From: Armigeres subalbatus
Taxonomy: Eukaryota; Arthropoda; Insecta; Diptera; Culicidae
Direction of reading: 5' to 3'
Assembly (NCBI RefSeq): GCF_024139115.2
Contig: NC_085141.1
Coordinates: forward strand, 45,443,065 to 45,507,064
DNA length: 64,000 nt
Shown piece by piece: positions 44,611-56,913 of the stretch; within the stretch, counting starts at the first letter, position 1, and the number at the start of each line of letters is the position of its first letter. A program made the translations under genes and the position numbers. The notes under the pieces are model-generated. The model ran no database searches. It was not told the origin of the DNA and was given only the letters and a program-made list of their open reading frames with translations.

Positions 44611-44851
44611 GGCTTTGGTCCGATTCGCGAATTAAAATCAAATTAAACTTAAAAATGACAGTTCAATAATTTTCAAATAACCCTGCTTGCAGAGCAAGAT
44701 TACTTTTGACAGATGTTGAATCATTTTTGATAGATGTTTTGTTGGTCTTGCTGGGTAGCACCAACCATTCTTATGAGCGGGGGATTTCATAATTTCCGAA
44801 CTGTCACTTTTAAGTTTAATTTGATTTTAATTCGCGAATCGGACCAAAGCC
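44611..44851. mobile_element. Long-arm MITE with TAA duplication (241 bp)
   Basis: GGCTTTGGTCCGATTCGCGA at the left is mirrored by TCGCGAATCGGACCAAAGCC at the right. Pairing continues through AATTAAAATCAAATTAAACT to TGACAGTTC, about 60 bp. taa flanks both sides (44608-44610, 44852-44854). A 3-bp TAA duplication suggests a PIF/Harbinger-type MITE. Confidence 0.85.
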
Positions 44852-44854
44852 TAA

Positions 44855-45494
44855 TTCTTCGACGAAATTGTTTTAATGGAGAGGCATGGCATCGAGAGTG
44901 GTCGTGTTTCTTGACGGCATTTGTTTGTCCAGTGTTTTCCTTTAAAAAATGTCAGTTGGTTTGACCATTCCCGCAGCTTGCCAGTACAGAACGGAGTGAA
45001 GAAGGGCCAATACGCCGGAAGATGGTAAAGCACAGCATGTTGGTCATGGGATCATTGCTCAGTGCTGGTGCTTATTTTTCGCATATTTGACGGGGGTGCC
45101 TTTTGAGTCCGTTATGAGGAGTTCTGATGCGGAAAACTGTTTTGATGAAGAACAGCGGATGGATCTACAAACTTGGTGAACACGTTTTGGTTCTTGCTTT
45201 TAAATATATTATTAACAAAACCGATACCCTGCAGAGGACAAGTGTAGTGCTGTTGACTTTGTGTACGAATTAGTCGGACCAAATTTAGAATCGTAAACGC
45301 GATTCCGTTCGCCCTGGATGATAACCGGATACAACTTCCAAACTTTACCATTCCTATGGCTTCATCTAACTTGTCTTGCTCTGAAAATTATATACTTATA
45401 AGCAAATAAAGCAGAGAACCATAGAATAAGGAATAAAGAATAAAGAAAGAGTAAATATTCCGGAATACCGCCAAGTTTTTTTTTTGTTTTATTG
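44855..45494. other. Spacer, nothing recognised
   Basis: No supported gene. It ends at the target of the 45533 insertion. Confidence 0.5.
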
Positions 45495-45532
45495 TTTTCA
45501 CTTCTTGACATTTTTAATTGGTAAGATACAGA

Positions 45533-47056
45533 TAACCCTTCCCCTCGGATATGTTACCTTGCCGCGGTGGGTCGGCTTACGCCATTAGCACTGATATGGC
45601 AACCAAAGACATATCCTGTCGTGGTGGTATCACATGTTGACTATTTTTGTTTGGTGCCGCGTTACATATCTGGCATTGACGCACTAATTTACGGCATATG
45701 CATGTAATCCAACGGACATCGTGTCTTGGAGCCTTGAATGGTAGTGCAGTCAGGCAGAGGCCTTTTTCATCAGTGATAATGATGTGAGTTCTCTTCTTTT
45801 CGGCAATACTTTTCTGATGCGTTCCCTGTGACGATGAGTCGTAGCCACGCTTACATTTAGCTAGCTAGGTATTTATTTAAAAAAAACAAAGTATTCAAGA
45901 CATTCGTAGGGAATTGACTGCTGGATTCACTGAGTAGAAGTTTTTTCAAAACTAGGAACGTGGTGCCAGTTTTATTTTGTTATGCCTCACTTCGAAGAGC
46001 AATAATAAAAAATACCACACATTATAATGATGGTATATGAACAATCTTATGACGGCGTCATTCACGATAATTTTTACTAATAGTAGGGAATAGGCGTGAT
46101 GAAGCTTTACTTTGCCACCGAAAAGTGAATCCTATAGCTGACTCATAACTGATCATTAGTACATGATAGATAATGACAGTTAGTTTGGAAACGATCAAGC
46201 TACTTATTAGAACATAATAATAGTAATACCTTGACAAAGGAATAACAATAAAAAAGACTAAATGCACGAACAATTTCCACTTTTTACAAGACATAACTTA
46301 CATTGCGTTTGATAGTATTGACACAGGGTGAACCAATAACTTAGACAAACAAAGTAATTCAAGAAACGCATGCTTCATGCCTTCTGACCATAAAGACAAG
46401 AATGACATCGTACAGAACAATATATATGATTCGGCAATTGAGCCTCCAAAATGAACGAAAGATTAAAAAAAATGTATGTGATTAGGAATGAGATAATGGG
46501 AGAGAGTATCTATTAGAGTTGTAAATGCAATGTCTTTTGAGCCAGTTCAACAGTGTCTTAATGGACGACATGATCCTTGTACGGCTGGGAAACTGCTTCA
46601 AAAGTTATTAACACTTCATTTTTTTATAAATCGGGGATTGAACACTTTCTTATACTTGATAAAAAAAACTTCCGGCTCAGTTTCTACGATGAAGCATTGG
46701 CAACATGTTCCATGTGAGTCGAATAAACTGCTTCGGTCGATTTTGAGCGCGTACAATGACAATAGACGTATAAATAGCATAAAAACTGGCTAAATAATTT
46801 GACACTTACAAGAAAATGACAAAAATGATTTTAAACTATTACGATGTTAGTTAGCATGAGACCTCTCCGACTATTTATGAACGTAAATCCCTCTGATTCA
46901 GTTGCAACAGCGTCTTCTTGGACGACATGTTCCGTGTACGGCTGGCAAACTGCTTCGAATGGAATTATGCTACGGTATCATCAAAGGCCTGGTGCAGAGG
47001 TTTCTACTCTATTCAGAGTCCCGCCAGTAAACCTTCATAAAAAAAAAAAAAAAATA
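45533..47056 (+). mobile_element. Poly(A)-tailed insertion with an unusually long (38-bp) target duplication
   Basis: The 38-bp sequence starting TTTTCACTTCTTGACATTTT is identical at 45495-45532 and 47057-47094; the right copy follows an A-run (47040-47055). The start has ACCTTGCCGCGGTGGGTCGG. The 3' part has three degraded repeats (46543-46596, 46680-46735, 46896-46958) sharing GGACGACATG and AAACTGCTTC. No RT or other domain is visible. Identity of the parent family is unknown. Confidence 0.78.
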
Positions 47057-47184
47057 TTTTCACTTCTTGACATTTTTAATTGGTAAGATACAGACAACGA
47101 ATCGGTATTGCAGCTATATTAGATATTTAATTTTTTTTAAATTTAAAAACGCTTGAATATTATGAGATGTTCTTAGCAAATGAG

Positions 47185-47237
47185 TTTTTTTTTTGTCTTT
47201 ATTAGCGAGACTTTCAGCCCTGGACTGGCTCGTATCG
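47185..47237 (-). mobile_element. Mini-retroposon copy 3
   Basis: On the minus strand: CGATACGAGCCAGTCC, AGGGCTGAAAGTCTC, GCTAATAAAGAC, A10. The duplication agcaaatgag lies at 47175-47184 and 47238-47247. It has the same 5' boundary as the other copies. Confidence 0.83.
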
Positions 47238-47247
47238 AGCAAATGAG

Positions 47248-47834
47248 TTGAAGAAAACGGCCAAAATGGTAACTGCCATGGAATCCAACAAAATTTGTTT
47301 AAATTTACGCTGTTAATCGCTGAGAATTCAATTCATGCATAAGTAATGCATGAGTAATCATAAGGATAATTTTCGATTATCTTCAGACATATATTCCTTG
47401 ATATCTATGACTGTATCTTGTGTGAACAGAATTAGGCGCTAATTGGAATAAGTACACAGCACGGTTTATCGTTTTGAATAAATTATGTGTACGGCACTGT
47501 CGTAGATTGCAATAGCAAACGCAACAGAAGCAAGATTTTTTTGCCTCGTTCTATGCATATTTGTCCCATATAGTTTTTCTCTCTTTCGAGTATCATAAAT
47601 TATGAATTTCGAGTATCATAAATTATGAATAAAGCGCAAAGTTAGTGCGCGTCCGATCGTATTTCCTTTAGTTCGCAGAACGATCGCGTGATCATTAAAA
47701 TATTTTGTTCTGCTTTATGCAGTCGGTAAGTCAAAAGTCAAGCATTTAGTGCGCGTTCGATTAGGTTGTTATTTAACCTCGACTAAACTACACGCTACAC
47801 ACGGCATACCGTTTACCAAAACGAACCCTACCAC
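47248..47834. other. Spacer with a 23-bp tandem duplication
   Basis: CGAGTATCATAAATTATGAA occurs twice in tandem at 47587-47630. Otherwise nothing recognised. Confidence 0.5.
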
Positions 47835-48256
47835 AAGGATGTTAACGATCATTCAGTAATTTGCGTTCGATCATTTAGTAATTTGTCAATAACTCATTCC
47901 AGAAGCTGAATTTCAAAATATGTTGTATGGTGGACTTCTAGTGCGAAGGTTTTTCTACAACTCTGCCTAATGGTTCGTTGTTCGAATTCCACTAGTAACG
48001 GAGTTATAGCTATAGTTTCAGTAACTTAGACTAAATGATAACAAAATTCCAATCATGTAGTTTATGTTACTGCAACTAGCGCTCTAACTCCGTTATTCGT
48101 TGAATTCCAATAACGAACCATTAGGCAAAGTTGTAACAAAACCTTCGCACTAGAAGTCCACCCTACAACATGTTTTGAAATTCAGCTTCTGAAATGTGTT
48201 ATTGACAAACTACTAAATGATCGAACGCAAATTACTGAATGATCGTGTACATCCTT
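47835..48256. mobile_element. 422-bp palindromic element
   Basis: The arm from AAGGATGTTAACGATCATTC is mirrored by the arm ending GAATGATCGTGTACATCCTT. Inside, GTGGACTTCTAGTGCGAAGG pairs with CCTTCGCACTAGAAGTCCAC and CTAATGGTTCGTT with AACGAACCATTAG. The arms are about 190 bp around a 40-50-bp centre. The flanks ccctaccac and ccctgccac may be a 9-bp duplication, which would suit a Mutator-type element; this is uncertain because an extra base intervenes. Confidence 0.8.
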
Positions 48257-49185
48257 GCCCTGCCACACGCCCTACCCCATGCATCGAACATCGCCCCATG
48301 CAGATAACTCGTCGGCTTCCATTACAGCGAGTATCACGTCAACATTTTTCTTCCTATTCCCTAATTGATCAGCATAGGGACACGGCCGGCGCTGGTATTG
48401 CTTAATTTTTAGTCACCAGTTCTTACACATTGAAGATGCTGTTAGTCCGAAACACCACCTGTTGATTCTCTGTGTAATTACAAACGGAGTATCATTCGTG
48501 GGCGATCAATCATGCTCATGCTCATGGCTCCTTAAGGTTGGATAATTTGACCAAGCGTTTCGCTATCCACCTAGCAAAGGTAAAAAATCATGGTCATCTA
48601 GCTTATGGAATACTACACATTCGCTAACCTGTCGGAAGAAAATCTAAATGTAGTGACCAAAATTTGGTCCTAAAAGTAATCAGTTTTATAAAACGATGCA
48701 ATGTTATGCCAATTTGTGACTAGGGTAAAAGATGGATAAATGCTGGAATAGTGCAATCCTTTTTTAATATTATATTTTTTAATAAAACTAAACTAGCAAA
48801 ATTAGCATATATTGGTAGGCAATTTTTAATAAATTTTACAAATTCATCCAATTTTATTCGAAAAAGATAACGTGGATAACTTATTTTCGATACAGTCCTT
48901 AGTTATTATAATTAAAAAATATGCCATGATTATTATTTCAGACAAGAATGATCACCCGAACCCTCATTCTCAATCAGCCTATCGGCAACTCGGCCGTACG
49001 AAAACCATTTTTTTGTTAAATATCTTAGCTGTGCATATGCACAGCACATGTTTCGAAATGGACAATGATATGAAATTTGCGAAAAAGAATCCACGTGTCT
49101 TGTAATTTTCATCATCAGTCATTTTTTTCTTATTATTATATGAACGACTACGCAGTTTTGAAGAATTGAAACAAGATGTATATTT
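48257..49185. other. AT-rich DNA, nothing recognised
   Basis: No supported gene or repeat. Confidence 0.5.
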
Positions 49186-49222
49186 GTCCGACGTTTCGAC
49201 ACGGGGATGATGACTTCATCAG
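49186..49222 (-). ncRNA. Degraded hammerhead-like motif (Penelope-type signature)
   Basis: On the minus strand CTGATGA (49222-49216) is followed by about 18 bases, then GAAAC and GTC. This has the order and invariant bases of a type I hammerhead with almost no stem III. Stems I and II pair poorly (about two and three pairs). Such CTGATGA...GAAACGTC strings are common in terminal repeats of Penelope-like elements. No reverse transcriptase is nearby. Confidence 0.35.
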
Positions 49223-51644
49223 GGGAAAAATACTGTATTTTTTTCCTAGTCTATTGTTTAGTCTAACGTCAACTGTCTGACGTGGATTTTTCCGGTACAT
49301 GACTTCGAGAATACACAATTTCAAAAACTTTATCGTTTAGGTTTATCGTTGATCGAGTGAAGCAAAAACCTATATCAACATTAACATTGATGAGCCGGTG
49401 CAAAGCCTGATCAATTTTCTGATTCAGCTGGAGACGAACAGTGGGAACCCATGGCAGGTGATGTCATCTGGTGATGTCCTCATGTGACATTTCTGATGTG
49501 ACCTTTCCTCATGTAACCTTTCTGATAGAGACAAAGAGTCGCATTCGTCTAGCTTGGCCAGCCTATTTTACGAATTGTGAATATGACGCGAAATGGCACG
49601 ATATGACAGTTAATCCACATATTTTCAGTCAAATCCTGCCATTCGAAGCTATTCTGTTTTGGTATCTTGGTATAAGATTATTTGGAATTGAAAATTCCAC
49701 ATAATCTGGCGGCATTTCTTCTCCTGTAAGAGGTGGGTCTGCTGTCCTAAAACCATCAGAATCGATAACTGTTGTCGGCGCTGGTTCCTGCAGAGGAAAA
49801 TCATCGAATGCTGACGTAGGCGGCAGCAACACTGAATTGAAGTTTTCTCAGAATTCTGTTTAGTTGCTTTCCGGACCATCATTTTGAATGTATTATCGCA
49901 TAATGACTGCAGAAAAAATCATTCGCAATTATGGAGTCGGTAACAGGAATACGGTAATCAGTGGTAATCGTCGGCGGGGGTTTCAATTATGTTTCAAATC
50001 TAAATGAACGAAAAAGACATCAGTACACCGTTAGGCGGATTAATCTGGGTTGACTATTAAAATGCCTAAATATATTCATGAAATAATGACTTAATAATTT
50101 GAATTATAATCATCTGTAGAACATATAAACATTGTTGGGCGACCCGCCCGTTCCACTGCTGCGGCTGACACACGACGCATAAAATGTCGGTGGTTTACAC
50201 AGACTGACATCGCATCATATCGAGCAAATCTCAAGAGAATTGTCCTTGCTTCGCAAAACCTACTGTCGTTTCGTGTTTTCCGTCTGACGAAGCACAACAA
50301 ACATAATTCAGTCAATTGCAGCAGCACTAGTTCCGCCGTGTTTCGTTTCGCGGAAGTTGGGATTAATTAGGGGATGATATACCCCGCATAATACACCCAC
50401 CCCGACACCGCCTTTTGGGTGTAAATGTGCGAGTGATAAATATTTACATAGAAATGGGGACTCGGTCGTGAGGTTTGTGTAGACTGTGTTGGTTTTCCGA
50501 CCTCGACGGAGTTCATTAATTTATGCCTAATCTTTATACAGTGGTCAGTTTTCCAAAGAACTGAAGACCGAAAAATATTCGATGAGCGTAGGTTGTTGCT
50601 CTTCAGCCCAGATCAAAACCGGCTGCAGTTATGTAGAATGAGAACGGTGGTGCGTACATAATTATATGAATACCCAGAAAACAACTTCTAGAATTATCGC
50701 TTCGAGGTAAGGACTTTGATTGGTGGGGCAGAAAATCAAAAGTTAGTTTCTTGAAAAAAAAAAGGAACTTTTCAAGTAGCCCTATGAGTATCAAATCATC
50801 ATCTTTTTTGCCTTCCTGGTACACTAAGTACACATAAAGACTAAAGCACCACTCCATAAACAAATGTGTATACCAATCGATTAGCTATACAAATAAAACA
50901 CTTCAAGACTTATCATACTTCACAATTGTAAATGGGTTATTTAATCATTTTACAGGTGTTGAATATGGAATCATCATTGAACAAGTTTGGGAGAACTTGC
51001 TTTCAAAACCGTAAAAAATAGACTCGGATAGAGGGAGCTATCACGTTCCTCCGACGAGAATCGAATTCAACTGGCCAAATCCGACGTCAGCATTTCAGAA
51101 TTTTCTGCCAAAGCCGGTACCGGAACCATAATCGAATTATATTATTTGAGCAAATGCTTTATTCATTAGCTTGCTGTAATGTACACTGTTTCTGCTGTTA
51201 CCAGTGGCACTCTGCAATGCTGCTGAACCAATACCGACCGACACCACCGGATGCGACAAGTATGGAGCCGACAGTCACACCAGATCCTAGGCATGGTTTT
51301 AATTTATTGGATTTTATACTTCATGATTCATGGAGGCAAAAGGAAGGGTAGCGATGCGACAAACACGATGAAATCCGGTTGTTGGAATTCCGTGTAATCT
51401 ACGATGGTGTTTGCCGAAAGGATGATATCAACGGGAGAATGGAATATGAGGATGCAAGATGTCAGTTTTCATGGGAATAAATTAAATTAATCTGAGACTT
51501 GATTGGATTTGAATACGGATCTTGCTAATTACTCGATATCAAATTTGCAGTTTCAGTCGCTTTCCAGCAAGGTACTCATAAATCTTGCACTCTACAGTGG
51601 CTTAGCCTTATTCTGCGAAAAACCGATGACCAATCTATGTGACT
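49223..51644. other. AT-rich DNA, nothing recognised
   Basis: Short competing frames only. Near 49455-49530 small repeats of TGATGT(G)AC occur. Confidence 0.5.
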
Positions 51645-52130
51645 AAAGACAACAAGACAAGAAGACACGAAGACAAGAAGACATAGAGAAAAGAAGACAA
51701 GAAGACATAAAGAGAAGAAGACACGAAGACAAGTAGACAAGAAGACAAGAAGACAAGGAGACAAGAAGAAAAAAAACATAAAGACAAGAAGACAAGCAAA
51801 AACGACAAGAAGAAAAACGACAAGACATAAGAAGACAAGAAGATAAGAATACAAGAAAACAAAAAGACTGGAAGGCTAGAACACAAGAAGTCAGGAAGTT
51901 AAACATAAAAACAAGACATAAAAACAAGAAGGCGAGGAGGCAAGAAGACAAGAAGAAAAGAAGACAAGCAGACAAGCAGTCATGAAGGTTAAAAGACAAG
52001 AAGGCAAAAAGGCAATAAGACAAAAAGACAAGAGGACATGAAGACAAGAAGCAAGAATACAAAAAGAAAACAAGATAAGAAGAGAAGAAAACAAGAAGAA
52101 AAGAAAACAAAATGACAAGACGACACAAAG
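51645..52130. repeat. AAGAAGAC array 1 (diverged)
   Basis: 8-bp units with many substitutions; purine-rich on the plus strand. It passes directly into the 24-bp array. Confidence 0.9.
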
Positions 52131-55100
52131 ACTTCCGAAGGAATTCCTGAAGGAACTTCCGAGAGAATTCCTGGAGGAACTTCCGAAGGAATTCCTGGAG
52201 GAACTTCCGAAGGAATTCCTGGAGGAACTTCCGAAGGAATTCCTGGAGGAACTTCCGAAGGAATTCCTGGAGGAACTTCCGAAGGAATTCCTGGAGGAAC
52301 TTCCGAAGGAATTCCTGGAGGAACGTTCGAAGGAATTCCTGGAGGAACTTCCGAAGGAATTCCTGGAGGAACTTCCGAAGGAATTCCTGGAGGAACTTCC
52401 GAAGGAATTCCTGGAGGAATTTCCGAAGGAATTCCTGGAGGAACTTCCGAAGGAATTCCTGGAGGAACTTCCGAAGGAATTCCTGGAGGAACTTCCGAAG
52501 GAATTCCTGGAGGAACTTCCGAAGGAATTCCTGGAGGAACTTCCGAAGGAATTCCTGGAGGAACTTCCGAAGGAATTCCTGGAGGAACTTTCGAAGGAAT
52601 TCCCGGAGGAACTTCCGAAGGAATTCCCGGAGGAACTTCCGAAGGAATTCCTGGAGGAACTTCCGAAGGAATTCCTGGAGGAACTTCCGAAGGAATTCCT
52701 GGAGGAACTTCCGAAGGAATTCCTGGAGGAACTTCCGAAGGAATTCCTGGAGGAACTTCGGAAGGAATTCCTGGAAGAACTTCCGAAGGAATTCCTGGAA
52801 GAACTTCCGAAGGAATTTCTGCAGTAACTCCGAAGGAATTCATGGAGGAACTTCCGAGAGAATTTCTGGATATCCTTCCGATGGAATTTCTGGAGGAACT
52901 TCCGAAGGAATTTCTGGAGGAACTTCCGAAGGAATTCCTTGAGGAACTTCCAAAAGAATTTCTGGAGGAACTTTCTAAAGAATTTCTGGAGGAACTTTCT
53001 AAAGAATTGCTGGAGGAACTTCCGAAAGAATTTCTGGATAACCTTCCGAAGGAATTCCGGGAGGAATTTCCGAAGTAATTCCTAGGAATTCCTGGAGAAA
53101 CTTCGAAGGAATTCCTGAAGGAACTTCCGAAGGAATTCCTGGAGGAACTTCCGAAGGAATTCCCGGAGGATCTTCCGAAGGAATTCCTGGAGGAACTTCC
53201 GACAGAATTCCTGGAGGAACTTCCGAAGGAATTCCTGGAGGAACTTCCGAAAGAATTCCTGGAGGAACTTCCGAAGGAATTCCTTGAGGAACTTCTGGAG
53301 GAATTCCTTGAGGAATTTCCGAAAGAATTCCTGGAGGAATTCTCGAAGGAATTCCTGGAGGAATTCTCGAAGGAATTCCTGGAGGAACTTCCGAAGGAAT
53401 TCCTGGAGGAACTTCCGAAGGAATTCCTGGAGGAACTTCCGAAGGAATTCCTGGAGGAACTTCCGAAGGAATTCCTGGAGGAACTTCCGAAGGAATTCCT
53501 GGAGGAACTTCCGAAGGAATTCCTGGAGGAACTTCCGAAGGAATTCCTGGAGGAACTTCGAAGGAATTCCTGGAGGAACTTCCGAAGGAATTCCTGGAGG
53601 AACTTCGAAGGAATTCCTGGAGGAACTTCGAAGGAATTCCTGGAGGAACTTCCGAAGGAATTCCTGGAGGAACTTCCGAAGGAATTCCTGGAGGAACTTC
53701 CGAAGGAATTCCTGGAGGAACTTCCGAAGGAATTCCTGGAGGAACTTCGAAGGAATTCCTGGAGGAACTTCCGAAGGAATTCCTGGAGGAACTTCGAAGG
53801 AATTCCTGGAGGAACTTCCGAAGGAATTCCTGGAGGAACTTCCGAAGGAATTCCTGGAGGAACTTCCGAAGGAATTCCTGGAGGAACTTCCGAAGGAATT
53901 CCTGGAGGAACTTCGAAGGAATTCCTGGAGGAACTTCGAAGGAATTCCTGGAGGAACTTCCGAAGGAATTCCTGGAGGAACTTCGAAGGAATTCCTGGAG
54001 GAACTTCCGAAGGAATTCCTGGAGGAACTTCCGAAGGAATTCCTGGAGGAACTTCGAAGGAATTCCTGGAGGAACTTCGAAGGAATTCCTGGAGGAACTT
54101 CCGAAGGAATTCCTGGAGGAACTTCGAAGGAATTCCTGGAGGAACTTCGAAGGAATTCCTGGAGGAACTTCCGAAGGAATTCCTGGAGGAACTTCGAAGG
54201 AATTCCTGGAGGAACTTCGAAGGAATTCCTGGAGGAACTTCCGAAGGAATTCCTGGAGGAACTTCCGAAGGAATTCCTGGAGGAACTTCCGAAGGAATTC
54301 CTGGAGGAACTTCCGAAGGAATTCCTGGAGGAACTTCCGAAGGAATTCCTGGAGGAACTTCCGAAGGAATTCCTGGAGGAACTTCCGAAGGAATTCCTGG
54401 AGGAACTTCCGAAGGAAGTCCTGGAGGAACTTTCGAAGGAATTTCTGGAGCAACTTTCGAAGGAATTTCTGGAGGAACTTCCGAAGGAACTCCTGGAGGA
54501 ACTTCCGAAGGAACTCCTGGAGGAACTTCCGATGGAATTCCTGGAGGAACTTCCGAAGGAATTCCTGGAAGAACATTCCGGAGGAATTCCTGGAGGAACT
54601 TAAGAATTAATTCCTGGAGGAACTTCCGAAGGAATTCCTGGAGGAACTTCCGAAGGAATTCCTGGAGGAACTTCCGAAGGAATTCCTGGAGGAACTTCCG
54701 AAGGAATTCCTGGAGGAACTTCCGAAGGAATTCCTGGAGGAACTTTCGAAGGAATTCCTGGAGGGACTTCTAAGCAATTCCTGGAGGAACTTCTAAGCAA
54801 TTCCTGAAGGAACTTTTTAAGGAATTCCTGGAGGAACTTCCGAAGAAATTCCTGGAGGAACTTCCGAAGAAATTCCTGGAGGAACTTCCGAAGGAATTCC
54901 TGGAGGAACTTCCGAAGGAATTCCTGGAGGAACTTCCGAAGGAATTCTTGGAGGAACTTCCGAAGGAATTTCTGGAGGAACTTCCGAATGAATTTCTGGA
55001 GGAACTTCCGAAGGAATTTCTGGAGGAACTTCCGAAGGAATTTCTGGAGGATCTTCCGAAGGAATTCCTGGAGGAACTTCCGAAGGAATTCTTGGAGGAT

Positions 55101-56913
55101 CTTCCGAAGGAATTCCTGGAGGAACTTCCGAAAGAATTCCTGGAGGAACTTTCGAAGGAATTCCTGGAGGAACTTCCGAAGGAATTCCTGGAGGAACTTT
55201 CGAAGGAATTCCAGGAGGAACTTCCGAAGGAATTCCTGGAGGAACTTCCGAAGGAATTCCTGGAGGAACTTCCGAAGGAATTCCTGGAGGAACTTCCGAA
55301 GGAATTCCTGGAGGAACTTCCGAAGGAATTCCTGGAGGAACTTCCGAAGGAATTCCTGGAGGAACTTCCTAAGGAATTCCTGGAGGAACTTCCGAAGGAA
55401 TTCCTGGAGGAACTTCCGAAGGAATTCCTGGAGGAACTTCCGAAGGAATTCCTGGAGGAACTTCCTGGAGGAACTTCCGAAGGAATTCCTGGAGGAACTT
55501 CCGAAGGAATTCCTGGAGGAACTTCCGAAGGAATTCCTGGAGGAACTTCCGAAGGAATTCCTGGAGGAACTTCCGAAGGAATTCCTGGAGGAACTTCCGA
55601 AGGAATTCCTGGAGGAACTTCCGAAGGAATTCCTGGAGGAACTTCCGAAGGAATTCCTGGAGGAACTTCCGAAGGAATTCCTGGAGGAACTTCCGAAGGA
55701 ATTCCTGGAGGAACTTCCGAAGGAATTCCTGGAGGAACTTCCGAAGGAATTCCTGGAGGAACTTCCGAAGGAATTCCTGGAGGAACTTCCGAAGGAATTC
55801 CTGGAGGAACTTCCGAAGGAATTCCTGGAGGAATTTCCGGAGGAATTCCTGGAGGAACTTCCGAAGGAATTCCCGGAGGAACTTTCGAAGGAACTCCCGG
55901 AGGAACTTCCGAAGGGATTCCCGGAGGAACTTCCGAAGGGATTCCCGGAGGAACTTCCGAAGGGATTCCCGGAGGAACTTCCGAAGGAATTCCCGGAGGA
56001 ACTTCCGAAGGAATTCCCGGGGGGACTTCCGAAGGAATTCCTGGAGGAACTTCCGAAAAAATTGCTGGAGGAACTTCCGAAGAAATTCCTGAAGGAATTT
56101 CCTAAGAAATTCCTGGAGGAACTTCCGAAGAAATTCCTGGAGGAACTTCCGAAGAAATTCCTGGATGAACTTCCGAAGGAAATCCTGGAGGATCTTTCGA
56201 AGGAATTCCTGGAGGTTCTTCCGAAGAAATTCCTGGAGGAACTTCAGAAGGAATTCCTGGAGGAACTCCCGAAAGAATTCCTGGAGGAACTCCCGAAAGA
56301 ATTCCTGGAGGAACTACCGAAGGAATTCCTGGAGGAACTTCCGAAGGAATGGAACTTAGGAACTTAGGAAGGAATTCCTGGAGGAACTTCCGGAGGAACT
56401 TCCGAAGGAATTGTTGGAGGAACTTCCGAAGGAATTCTCGGAGGAACTTCCGAGGGAATTCCCGGAGGAACTTCTGAAGGAATTCCTGGAGGAACTTCCG
56501 AAGGAATTCCCGGATGAACTTCCGATATTCCTCAAGGAAGTTCTGGAGGAAATTCCCCAAGGAAGTTCTGGAGGAAATTCCCCAAGGAAGTTCTGGAGAA
56601 AATTCCGAAGAAATTCCTGAAAGAACGTCCGAAGGAATGTCTGGAGGAACTTTCGGAGAAATTCCTGGAGGAACATTTGAAGGAATTCCTGGAGAAACTT
56701 CCGAAGGAATTCTTGGAAGAACTTCCGAAGGAATTCCTGGAGGAACTTCCGAAGAAATTCCTGGAGAAAATTCCCCAAGGAAGCTCTGGAAGAAATTCCC
56801 CAAAGAATTCCTGGAGGAAATTCCGAAGAAATTCCTGAAAGAACGTCCGAAAGAATGCCTGGAGGAACTTCCGGAAAAATTCCTTGAGGAACATCTGAAG
56901 GAATTCCTGGAGG
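52131..56913. repeat. 24-bp minisatellite array, about 200 units
   Basis: Head-to-tail units are built from GGAATTCC, TGGA and GGAACTTCC boxes; nearly every unit has an EcoRI site. Diverged patches lie at 52840-53090, 54770-55010 and 56090-56910. Long homogeneous stretches lie at 52180-52800, 53380-54400 and 55200-55860. A 23-bp variant lacking one C (CTTCGAAGG) is confined to 53555-54240. Because 24 is divisible by three, frames of 380-525 codons open on both strands (PKEFLEEL, EGIPGGTS, EVPPGIPS octamers). They are by-products, not genes. Confidence 0.97.

Noticed and set aside
49186..49222. A full Penelope-like element around the hammerhead-like string
   Set aside because: No reverse transcriptase or GIY-YIG motif was found in any frame between 47 and 51 kb.
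52131..56913. Long open frames (up to about 525 codons) on both strands across the 24-bp array
   Set aside because: They exist only because the unit length is a multiple of three and lacks stops; they overlap on both strands and consist of octapeptide repeats.
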